DNA of 19,977 nt from SFHK01 sp045538305 (lineage in GTDB: Bacteria > Bacillota > Clostridia > Christensenellales > Aristaeellaceae). The notes below the pieces were generated by a model. The model made no database searches, was not told where the DNA came from, and worked only from the letters and a program-made list of their open reading frames with translations. The position numbers were made by a program, and so were the translations under genes. This document shows, piece by piece, positions 1 through 6,449 of this stretch. Location of the stretch: positions 1 through 19,977 of the forward strand of contig JAZSRC010000068.1 in assembly GCA_045538305.1 (NCBI GenBank). The letters run 5' to 3'. How positions within the stretch are numbered: position 1 is the stretch's first letter; every line of letters starts with the position of its first letter.

Positions 1-82
1 CAGAACTGTATCCGGGCGCTTTTTTGATTATCGGTTTTCCGTAAGGTAGGCGTATATTTCGTCGGCGTTCGTATCGGGTTTT
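1..82. repeat. Artefactual 82-base duplicate of 167-248
   Basis: Bases 1-82 are identical to 167-248, an offset of 166 bases. The intervening 84 bases match sequencing adapter, so this copy is almost certainly a library or assembly artefact and not a genomic repeat. Bases 28-82 duplicate the last 17 codons and stop of the peroxiredoxin gene on the minus strand and should not be read as a second gene fragment. Confidence 0.95.
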
Positions 83-166
83 AAGTCGGAGGCCAAGCGG
101 TCTTAGGAAGACAATGACTAGACCCAACTCCTTGGCTCACAGAACGACATGGCTACGATCCGACTT
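83..166. other. MGI/DNBSEQ sequencing adapter contamination
   Basis: Bases 83-114 (beginning AAGTCGGAGGCCAAGCGG) match the MGI/BGI 3' adapter as I know it. Bases 125-166 are the reverse complement of the other MGI adapter (which begins AAGTCGGATCGTAGCCATGT). The ten bases between them (115-124, TGACTAGACC) have the length and place of a sample barcode. Insert-adapter-barcode-adapter-insert is what a read through a circular DNA-nanoball template with an 82-base insert would give: circle length 82 + 84 = 166, the observed repeat offset. The block is not biological sequence. Confidence 0.97.
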
Positions 167-193
167 CAGAACTGTATCCGGGCGCTTTTTTGA

Positions 194-658
194 TTATCGG
201 TTTTCCGTAAGGTAGGCGTATATTTCGTCGGCGTTCGTATCGGGTTTTGCGTTTGAAAACGCCTTTTCGATAATGCCGTTTTCGTCAATCACGCAGGCGC
301 TTCTTACAACGCCCATCGACGCCTTTCCGTACAACTTTTTTTCCTTCCATACGTCGTAGGCCTGTATTGCCCGCTTATCCGGATCGGACAGCAGCGTGAA
401 AGGGAGCGAGTATTTATCCGCAAATTTCCGGTGGGAGGAAACGGAGTCTTTACTGATGCCGATCACCTTTGCATTTAGAGCCTCGAATCGATCGAAGCTG
501 TTTGAAAAGGCGCAGGCCTGACGCGTGCAGCCGGGCGTACTGTCTTTCGGATAGAAATACAGAATGACCTTTTTGCCGTGAAAATCAGAGAGGGAAACAT
601 TGTTTCCGTTCTGATCGGGAAGCGTAAAATCCGGGGCGGGCGTTCCAGCGCTGAGCAT
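194..658 (-). CDS. bcp: Thioredoxin-dependent peroxiredoxin, BCP/PrxQ type
   Basis: A cytosolic AhpC/TSA-family thiol peroxidase of 154 residues that reduces hydrogen peroxide and organic hydroperoxides with thioredoxin as donor. The active-site segment YFYPKDSTPGCTRQAC holds the peroxidatic Cys44 and, five residues on, the resolving Cys49, the C-x4-C arrangement of BCP/PrxQ. The N-terminal APDFTLPDQNG is also typical, and the length is the family's usual one. The start at 658 is preferred over the ATG two codons upstream (664) because GGAAG (666-670) lies seven bases from 658 and only one from 664. It is transcribed divergently from the ABC-F gene. Its last codons lie in the segment that was duplicated by the adapter artefact, but the copy at 167-248 is in frame and intact. 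Confidence 0.93.
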   Translation of the reverse strand: MLSAGTPAPDFTLPDQNGNNVSLSDFHGKKVILYFYPKDSTPGCTRQACAFSNSFDRFEALNAKVIGISKDSVSSHRKFADKYSLPFTLLSDPDKRAIQAYDVWKEKKLYGKASMGVVRSACVIDENGIIEKAFSNAKPDTNADEIYAYLTENR

Positions 659-687
659 ATGCATACTTCCTTTCGAGAGTTTTTTCT

Positions 688-717
688 ATCATACCATATT
701 CGGGCTATTCGGGGCAA
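688..717 (-). promoter_or_regulatory. Predicted promoter of bcp
   Basis: On the minus strand TTGCCC (712-717) and TATGAT (688-693) are separated by 18 bases, about 24 bases before the bcp start codon at 664/658. The same TATGAT form of the -10 box is seen in front of the nucleoside kinase gene in this window. Confidence 0.55.
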
Positions 718-746
718 CCTGCGGCTTGCGGTATGCGCGGCAAAAC

Positions 747-775
747 TTGCAAGACGGGCGGTTATTTGTTATAAT
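747..775 (+). promoter_or_regulatory. Predicted promoter of the ABC-F operon
   Basis: TTGCAA (747-752), 17 bases, then a consensus TATAAT (770-775) with an extended -10 TG at 767-768. It lies 38 bases before the ABC-F start codon and back to back with the bcp promoter. Confidence 0.75.
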
Positions 776-813
776 ACAAAATGGCTAATTTCGCGTGAAA
801 GGAATCCGATCAG

Positions 814-2727
814 ATGGTACTGCTTACCTTAAGTCACGTTTCCAAGGCGTTTGTCATGAACCAGGTGCTTTCCGACGTATCACTCTCGCTCCCTGCGGGC
901 AGCCGCATGGGGCTTGTCGGCGTAAACGGAAGCGGAAAAAGCACGCTGCTTCAGATTATTACCGGAGCGCTTGCGCCGGACGAGGGAACGGTATCGCTCG
1001 CGCGGGGAACCACTATCGGACATCTGACGCAGCATGCCGATATCGACAGCACGCTGACGGTTACCGAGGAACTTTCGCGCGTATTTGACGATGTAAAGCG
1101 CATGGAAGCGCGCCTTCGCGAAATGGAAGCGGAAATGAGTGATATGCATGCCGACCCAGAAAAGATGGGGCAGCTGACCAATGCGTACGATCGACTGATG
1201 GCGCGCTATGAGGATGCGGGCGGATATGAATGGCCCAGCCGCGTGCAGGGCGTGCTTGCGGGACTCGGTTTTTCGGAGGAGAGGCGCAATCAGCCTGCGC
1301 ATCTGCTTTCTGGCGGTGAAAAAACGAGGCTTTCTCTTGCCAGACTGTTGCTCAGGCAGCCCGATCTTTTGCTGCTGGACGAGCCGACCAACCATCTGGA
1401 TCTGGCCAGCACGGAATGGCTGGAGGATACGCTGAAAAAATACAAGGGTACGGTGCTGGTTATTTCGCACGATCGCTATTTCCTGAATTCCGTATGCGAT
1501 ATGATGGCGGAGCTGCGCCAGAGGCATCTGACGCAGTATACCGGCAATTACGATCAGTTTGCCGTAAAGCGCGAAGCCGATCTTGAGCGGCAGCTGAAAG
1601 AATACAAAATGCAGCAGGCGGAGATTGAACGGCAGGAAGCCATCATTCGCCGCTATCGAATGTTCAACAGAGAAAAATCAATCCGTGCAGCCGAAAGCCG
1701 TGAAAAACGCCTGGAAAAAATGGATCGCCTGGAGAAGCCGGTAGAAGATCAGCGGGTGCGCTTCCGCTTTGAAGCCAGGCGCAGATCAGGCGACGACGTA
1801 TTGATGATCAAGGATCTCAAAAAATCGTTTGGTGAACGAACGCTCTTCAGGAATTTTTCCTGCACGCTGCGCGCCGGTGAAAGAATTGCGCTGATCGGCC
1901 CGAATGGCGTTGGTAAAACCACGCTGTTAAATATCATTACCGGTTCGCAGTCGGCGGATACGGGCTCCGTTCGATATGGCGCGAACGTAGACATCGGTTA
2001 TTACGACCAGCAGCAGGCTTCGCTCACGCCCGAAAAGCAGATAATGTCTGAAGTGTGGGACGACTTTCCGCAGATGGAGCCCGACCGCGTGCGGTCTACG
2101 CTCGCGCTGTTTTTGCTGACAGGCGAAGATGTATTTCGTCCCATCAATACGCTTTCCGGCGGTGAACGCGGACGCGTGGCGCTGGCAAAGCTTATGCTGA
2201 GAAAGGATAATCTGCTGATTCTGGACGAGCCGACCAACCATCTGGATATGGACAGCCGTGAGGTGCTGGAGGGCGCGCTGGACGGCTTTGACGGGACCAT
2301 TCTGGCCGTTTCGCACGACCGTTACTTTATTAACCGCGTGGCGACGCGCGTGATTGAAATGACGGCGGACGGCGTTACCGAATATGTAGGCAATTACGAC
2401 GATTATCTGGAAACCAAAAAGCGTATTGCGGCGGGCGAAGCGATTTTTGATACGCAGGGCAAAACGCGCACGCAGATCGATAAGGAAAAGAAAAGGGAAC
2501 GCCTTCTGCGCGAAAGCGAAAAGGCAAGAAAGGCGCGTTTTCAGAAGCTTGAAAAGGATATTCAGGAATATGAAGACAGGCTTTTGGAAATCGAGGAGGA
2601 AATGGGCCTTCCCGAAACCTGGCAGGATCGGGAAAAGGCGAACGCGCTCGAAAGCGAGCGGGTAAAGATCAATGAAATGCTGGAAGGTATGTATGAGGAT
2701 TGGGAAGCACTTGCCGAAGTTATGTAG
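814..2727 (+). CDS. ABC-F family ATPase (Uup/YdiF-like)
   Basis: A soluble protein of 637 residues with two ABC ATPase domains and no membrane segment, as in the ABC-F translation factors that act at the ribosomal E site. Domain 1 has Walker A GVNGSGKST (36-44), signature LSGGE (165-169) and Walker B LLLLDE (185-190). Domain 2 has GPNGVGKTT (362-370), LSGGE (447-451) and LLILDE (467-472). Both Walker B motifs continue into the ABC-F hallmark PTNHLD. The charged linker at about 205-310 is the tRNA-interacting segment of the family, and residues about 550-637 form the charged C-terminal coiled coil of the Uup/YdiF branch. AAAGGAA (798-804) precedes the ATG at 814. It heads a rightward operon. 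A housekeeping role is more likely than antibiotic resistance, but the sequence alone cannot settle this. Confidence 0.95.
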   Translation: MVLLTLSHVSKAFVMNQVLSDVSLSLPAGSRMGLVGVNGSGKSTLLQIITGALAPDEGTVSLARGTTIGHLTQHADIDSTLTVTEELSRVFDDVKRMEARLREMEAEMSDMHADPEKMGQLTNAYDRLMARYEDAGGYEWPSRVQGVLAGLGFSEERRNQPAHLLSGGEKTRLSLARLLLRQPDLLLLDEPTNHLDLASTEWLEDTLKKYKGTVLVISHDRYFLNSVCDMMAELRQRHLTQYTGNYDQFAVKREADLERQLKEYKMQQAEIERQEAIIRRYRMFNREKSIRAAESREKRLEKMDRLEKPVEDQRVRFRFEARRRSGDDVLMIKDLKKSFGERTLFRNFSCTLRAGERIALIGPNGVGKTTLLNIITGSQSADTGSVRYGANVDIGYYDQQQASLTPEKQIMSEVWDDFPQMEPDRVRSTLALFLLTGEDVFRPINTLSGGERGRVALAKLMLRKDNLLILDEPTNHLDMDSREVLEGALDGFDGTILAVSHDRYFINRVATRVIEMTADGVTEYVGNYDDYLETKKRIAAGEAIFDTQGKTRTQIDKEKKRERLLRESEKARKARFQKLEKDIQEYEDRLLEIEEEMGLPETWQDREKANALESERVKINEMLEGMYEDWEALAEVM

Positions 2728-2743
2728 CGGCGAGGAGGAGATC

Positions 2744-4378
2744 ATGTCCTTTCGGGATGGAATCGCGCTCAGAATCAGGGAGTTCTTTGGCGCGGTGCAT
2801 TTACCGGAAAGGTTTGCAGCGGCATATGCGTTTTTGCTTATGCTGCTGCATCCGCTTGTATACGACAATTATTTTTTCAATATCAACCGCTTTAAATTCG
2901 CCGTATTTGCCTATGGCGCGTTTGCAGCGCTGATTGTATACCTGCTTCTTTGCCTGCTCAGAAGAAGAGCGATGGCCGGCCAGACGTACGAACCGTTTCG
3001 ACTGACGCTATCGGATGGGGGTATGGCGCTGTTTGTTGTGGGGGCGGCTGTTTCCTGCGCAATGTCGAAGGACTCGTATTCGGCGTTTACGGGCGACGAA
3101 GGACGGCTCACCGGACTTTTGTTTGTGCTGGCGCTGGGCGCTGTGTACATTGTCGTATCCCGTTCGGTTCATGCGCAGAAGTGTGCTGTGGCGGGTCTGG
3201 CCATTTCGGGCGCCGTGTGTGCGGTTGTGGGCATTCTGCACTTTTTTTATGTCGATCCGCTCGGGTTTCAGGAGAAGCTGAATAAAAAGGATATTGTGGC
3301 GTTCATATCGACGATCGGAAACATCAACTTTTTTGGCGCGTTTCTGTGTTTGCATATTCCGCTTTGCGCCGGTCTGATGTTTAGGGATCGATGGTATGTG
3401 CGTGCGCCGATGTGCCTATTGATTGCCGCAGGCTCGCTTGCCGTGGTCGTCTCGCGTACGGATGCGGCGCTGTTTGCGCCGGCTATAGCCATTGTTTTTT
3501 CCTTTTATACGGGCGTTAAGAGCAAGCGTGCCCTGGCCGGCGCGTGTTTGACGGCGGCCAGTGTATTTGCGGGATTTTGGGTATCGGGCGTCTTGATTGG
3601 CGATGATTCCCTGACGCATATGCCGTTGGACGGAAACCTGGCGGCGTATATTGCCGATGGTCCGGTTTTTATGGCGGTTCTCGCGGTGCTCTTTTCCGCA
3701 GTTGCTTTTGCACTGTTCTGTGAACATGACAGGCAGTTTACAAAAAAGTATGTTTCTCTCGTCAGGAAAATCATACTGTATTTGTTGATTCTGGCGCTGA
3801 CTGCAGTAATCTGCGCGTTTATGTACTATACGTTCATCAATACGGATGTAAAGCTTACCGGGCCTATGCGCTTTCTGCGCTTTCGGGATAAGTGGGGTTC
3901 CAATCGTGGCGGCGTATGGGTTCGCTGCCTTAAACTGTGGAATGAAAGCGACTGGCGCGTGAAACTTCTTGGCTTTGGGCCGGATCTTCTGAAAAAGCCG
4001 CTTGGCGATCGTTTCGGAAAAGAAATCGCCGCATACTGCAATCTGTCGTTCAATAATGCGCATAACGAGCTGATTCAGTATCTTCTGACGCAGGGAATTG
4101 TGGGTCTTACCGGACATCTGATGGTGTTTGCCGGGTTTATCCTTTCCATGTATAAACGGGCGCAAAGCGATATCTGCGCTCGCGCGGCGCTGTTTGGCGC
4201 AATCGTTCTTTTTATAAACTCGCTGGTTTCCGTCAATCAGCCGATTACAACCCCGCTCATGTTCGCCATGCTTTCTGCTTCCGTATCGGTATTCACCGGA
4301 TCAGGTGATAAAATCGAACGAGATACGGCAGAATATCCTCTTGAGGGAAAAAAACTGCACAGCAGGAGACCTCACTGA
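2744..4378 (+). CDS. O-antigen ligase/polymerase family membrane protein
   Basis: A 544-residue protein with about a dozen hydrophobic segments and a long loop before the last group. In that loop, at about 440, the sequence AHNELIQYLLTQGIVGL is the conserved Wzy_C (O-antigen ligase) signature with its His-Asn-Glu. Members join or polymerise lipid-linked sugars at the outer face of the membrane. In a Gram-positive host the product would be a capsule, exopolysaccharide or wall glycan and not LPS, but the substrate cannot be told. The start at 2744 is chosen because AGGAGG (2733-2738) sits five bases in front of it; the frame is open further upstream but overlaps the ABC-F gene. It follows that gene by 16 bases, so they are probably cotranscribed. 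Confidence 0.82.
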   Translation: MSFRDGIALRIREFFGAVHLPERFAAAYAFLLMLLHPLVYDNYFFNINRFKFAVFAYGAFAALIVYLLLCLLRRRAMAGQTYEPFRLTLSDGGMALFVVGAAVSCAMSKDSYSAFTGDEGRLTGLLFVLALGAVYIVVSRSVHAQKCAVAGLAISGAVCAVVGILHFFYVDPLGFQEKLNKKDIVAFISTIGNINFFGAFLCLHIPLCAGLMFRDRWYVRAPMCLLIAAGSLAVVVSRTDAALFAPAIAIVFSFYTGVKSKRALAGACLTAASVFAGFWVSGVLIGDDSLTHMPLDGNLAAYIADGPVFMAVLAVLFSAVAFALFCEHDRQFTKKYVSLVRKIILYLLILALTAVICAFMYYTFINTDVKLTGPMRFLRFRDKWGSNRGGVWVRCLKLWNESDWRVKLLGFGPDLLKKPLGDRFGKEIAAYCNLSFNNAHNELIQYLLTQGIVGLTGHLMVFAGFILSMYKRAQSDICARAALFGAIVLFINSLVSVNQPITTPLMFAMLSASVSVFTGSGDKIERDTAEYPLEGKKLHSRRPH

Positions 4379-4390
4379 GGAGGATAGAAC

Positions 4391-4564
4391 ATGCGAAAAC
4401 TTAAGTTTATCAGACGAATTGGAAAAGCGGCTTTTGAGGATGTGCCTAATGTATCAAGAGCGACGGATATGACCGGCTTGATGCCGGTGGGCGTAGAAAC
4501 CGGGGCTGAGGCGGAGGCTTATGAAAATCTGTATCCGCCGCGGCCGAAAAATATCCTTCGCTGA
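4391..4564 (+). CDS. Small basic protein of 57 residues, function unknown
   Basis: A short frame beginning MRKLKFIRRIGKAAFEDV and ending PPRPKNILR. A strong AGGAGGA lies 13 to 7 bases before the ATG, right at the stop of the preceding gene (12 bases between stop and start), so translation is likely. It has a basic amphipathic N-terminus, an acidic middle (ETGAEAEAYE) and a proline-rich end, with no signal peptide and no membrane segment. It lies between the O-antigen-ligase-like gene and the UPF0489 gene in one operon. I do not recognise a family. Confidence 0.6.
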   Translation: MRKLKFIRRIGKAAFEDVPNVSRATDMTGLMPVGVETGAEAEAYENLYPPRPKNILR

Positions 4565-4613
4565 TGGATGCGGAGCGCTTGACTTTTACCGGAAAGGGAG
4601 ACGCAAAAACTGT

Positions 4614-5321
4614 ATGACGCGCGTGCTCGATATTGATCTGGACTTTTTTCTTGCGGATGTGTGTCCCTTTGCGGACGAAGGCATGCGCCCCGATGTTCAG
4701 GGCTGCGAGCCCTGGCCGGTTAATCGGGTGGAGGCGTTTCTTGAAAACCGGTGTCTGCTAGATAAAAAGCATCCGATTCCGGGGCGCGTGTTTGAAACGC
4801 ATGACGGCGCGCTGTTTTTCTGGCGGGATATGATAGGGGAGGGAATGGTTACCCTGCCCTTTTCCGTTACGCATGTGGACGCGCATACGGATCTTGGCGT
4901 CGCGCAGCGCGGCTATCCGTATGTGAAGCATAACGTGCTGGGACGACCGGTGGAAAAGAGATGCGATTTTGATGCGTTCCGTGCGGCGGGCCAGCTGAAC
5001 GAGGCCAATTACCTTTTGTTCGCGATAGCGTCCCGGTGGGTGCATGATATGACGAATGTGCGCAATATCCGATCGCTTCGGGACATGCCGGCGGACGTGC
5101 TTACGGACAGAGGACTTCATCTGAAAAGCGCCTTTCCGCAGCTGTTTGAATTTAGATACGGCGAGGAACCGTATGTGGCATACGCGGAGTTTGCCAACCC
5201 GGATGATTTTTGGGCGGAGGAAAAGTTTGACGTTATGTCGCTTGCCATATCGCCGCGGTATTCGCCGAAGGAAGCGGACAAATTGATTGAGGTTATTATG
5301 CAATATGCGCGTCCCCGATAA
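4614..5321 (+). CDS. UPF0489 family protein, arginase-fold-like
   Basis: A soluble protein of 235 residues with the UPF0489 (C5orf22-related) hallmarks: DLDFF at 8-12, ETHDGAL at 61-67 and HVDAHTDLG at 87-95. The DxHxD-type motif resembles the metal-binding DAHxD motif of arginase/agmatinase-type hydrolases, so a metal-dependent hydrolase is a reasonable guess, but no substrate is known to me. The start at 4614 is chosen because conserved sequence begins there and an upstream start would overlap the 57-residue gene; GGGAG is 13 bases before it, a long spacing. The last codons and the TAA stop lie inside a 12-bp perfect dyad (5304-5335), so the C-terminal tail QYARPR is encoded by a repeat. 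Confidence 0.8.
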   Translation: MTRVLDIDLDFFLADVCPFADEGMRPDVQGCEPWPVNRVEAFLENRCLLDKKHPIPGRVFETHDGALFFWRDMIGEGMVTLPFSVTHVDAHTDLGVAQRGYPYVKHNVLGRPVEKRCDFDAFRAAGQLNEANYLLFAIASRWVHDMTNVRNIRSLRDMPADVLTDRGLHLKSAFPQLFEFRYGEEPYVAYAEFANPDDFWAEEKFDVMSLAISPRYSPKEADKLIEVIMQYARPR

Positions 5322-5337
5322 ACGGGACGCGCATACT
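5302..5337. repeat. 36-base dyad repeat, copy 1
   Basis: A perfect 12-bp stem TATGCGCGTCCC / GGGACGCGCATA (5304-5315 and 5324-5335) with an 8-base loop. The whole 36-base unit recurs at 5548-5583 with a single difference (G5317 versus A5563). The stop codon of the UPF0489 gene is in its loop. There is no T-run behind it, so it is not a classical terminator. Confidence 0.9.
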
Positions 5338-5547
5338 CATTCCGTCAAAAAAGTATCTTTTTTGACGGAGATAAGCCGATTTCCTGAAATTCTTCGGAAT
5401 TTCCGGGCGGAAATCGGGAAGGGGAAGCATTTTTCTTCGCTTGCGCTGCAAAAAATGCGCGTTTTCGCCGCACATGTCACCGAAAACGATTGAAATGGAG
5501 AGGGCTTAGCCCTCTCCAAGCCTCTTTCGGGGTTTTCCGATGATTGT
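5338..5547. repeat. Array of five perfect hairpins between convergent genes
   Basis: Non-coding stretch filled with consecutive dyads. (1) 13-bp stem 5341-5353/5357-5369, A/T tract in the stem, loop TAT. (2) Outer 9-bp stem CCGATTTCC/GGAAATCGG (5376-5384/5409-5417) around an inner 7-bp stem GAAATTC/GAATTTC with a TTCG tetraloop (5386-5403). (3) 8-bp stem GCATTTTT/AAAAATGC (5427-5434/5451-5458). (4) 8-bp stem CGTTTTCG/CGAAAACG (5460-5467/5481-5488). (5) 10-bp stem TGGAGAGGGC/GCCCTCTCCA (5496-5505/5509-5518), loop TTA. It may be a mosaic intergenic repeat (BIME- or MITE-like) or a structured RNA. No protein-coding signal was seen. Confidence 0.85.
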
Positions 5548-5583
5548 AATATGCGCGTCCCCAATAAACGGGACGCGCATACT
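5548..5583. repeat. 36-base dyad repeat, copy 2
   Basis: Second copy of the unit at 5302-5337, with the same 12-bp arms (5550-5561 and 5570-5581). It lies 20 bases beyond the stop of the leftward PfkB kinase gene, so each of the two convergent genes ends at one copy. Confidence 0.9.
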
Positions 5584-5603
5584 GTTTTATGGGTGGGTTT
5601 GGG

Positions 5604-6449
5604 TTATTCCCGGCTCTGCAACAGGCGTGCGCTGAACAGAAGGCCGCGCCTTGCGCAGTCGCGCGCGCTTTCGTTTAGCGCTGCGCCAACGGCGATTCCG
5701 GCGCACATTGCATCGCCCGCGCCGTTGGTCTGGCAGGTAAACACCTTTTCGGGCGCAATCATGCCGTGCGCTTCGCTGTCCATATAGAAAACGCCCTTTT
5801 CACCCATGGATATCACCGTGCGTTTTACGCCCAGGGCGAGCAGCCGCTTTGCGGCGTCATATTCGTTTTGGGCGCCTGTCAGCTCCATAGCTTCGATGAG
5901 GTTGGGCTTGAATGCAGATAAGCGGTGAAGGATGGGCGTGAGTCTGGCCGCCTTTACGCAGCTTACGGGGTCGGCAATGATTGGCAGGGTGACGTTTTCC
6001 GCTAGGAACGTAAGGCTTTCCGGGGACAGATTTGCGTCGATAACGCATATGTTTGCCTTAAGAATTCTGTCAAGCACGCTTTTTAGATAATCGGGCGTGA
6101 TTTCTTCTATCAGCGCCATATCATTAATAGCCAGCGCCATATCGCCATTGGAGTCGTGTATCGAAAGATAGCAGGATGTGGGAAGGGGAGAACGCTTTGC
6201 GAAATCAACGCAGATTCCCGTTTCTGCGCAGCTGTTTTTCAGCATTTCGCCCTGAGAATCCTTGGAAATTGCCGTAAAAAGGGTTACGTCAAGGCCGGCT
6301 TGAGCCAGCTGCTGCGCGATATTTCTGCCCACGCCGCCCGGGGAAAAGCGTATGGAGCCGGGGTTGGAATCGCGCCCGATCAGTGCATTTTTGGAATATC
6401 CTGTAATGTCCAGATTGATGCCGCCGATGACGGATGCGGAAAGCTTCAT
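5604..6449 (-). CDS. PfkB family carbohydrate kinase, pseudouridine-kinase-like
   Basis: A 281-residue ribokinase-fold enzyme that transfers phosphate from ATP to a sugar or nucleoside. The N-terminal GGINLDITG, the DSNPG at 27-31 and the PfkB signature GGVGRNIA (38-45) resemble pseudouridine kinases (PsuK/YeiC). The second signature TNGAGDAM (241-248) contains the catalytic base Asp246. The start at 6449 is chosen because it forms an ATGA overlap with the recQ stop and has GGAGG ten bases upstream; an ATG six codons earlier contains that ribosome binding site itself. It is the last gene of the GNAT-recQ-kinase operon. No psuG (pseudouridine glycosidase) is adjacent, so the substrate remains open. 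Confidence 0.82.
   Translation of the reverse strand: MKLSASVIGGINLDITGYSKNALIGRDSNPGSIRFSPGGVGRNIAQQLAQAGLDVTLFTAISKDSQGEMLKNSCAETGICVDFAKRSPLPTSCYLSIHDSNGDMALAINDMALIEEITPDYLKSVLDRILKANICVIDANLSPESLTFLAENVTLPIIADPVSCVKAARLTPILHRLSAFKPNLIEAMELTGAQNEYDAAKRLLALGVKRTVISMGEKGVFYMDSEAHGMIAPEKVFTCQTNGAGDAMCAGIAVGAALNESARDCARRGLLFSARLLQSRE

Noticed and set aside
1..248. A genomic tandem duplication of the bcp 3' end
   Set aside because: The spacer is library adapter with a barcode, so the duplication comes from sequencing, not from the genome.
5302..5583. A CRISPR array, because of repeated palindromic units
   Set aside because: There are only two copies of the 36-base unit, 246 bases apart, the interior is itself palindromic, and no cas gene is near.
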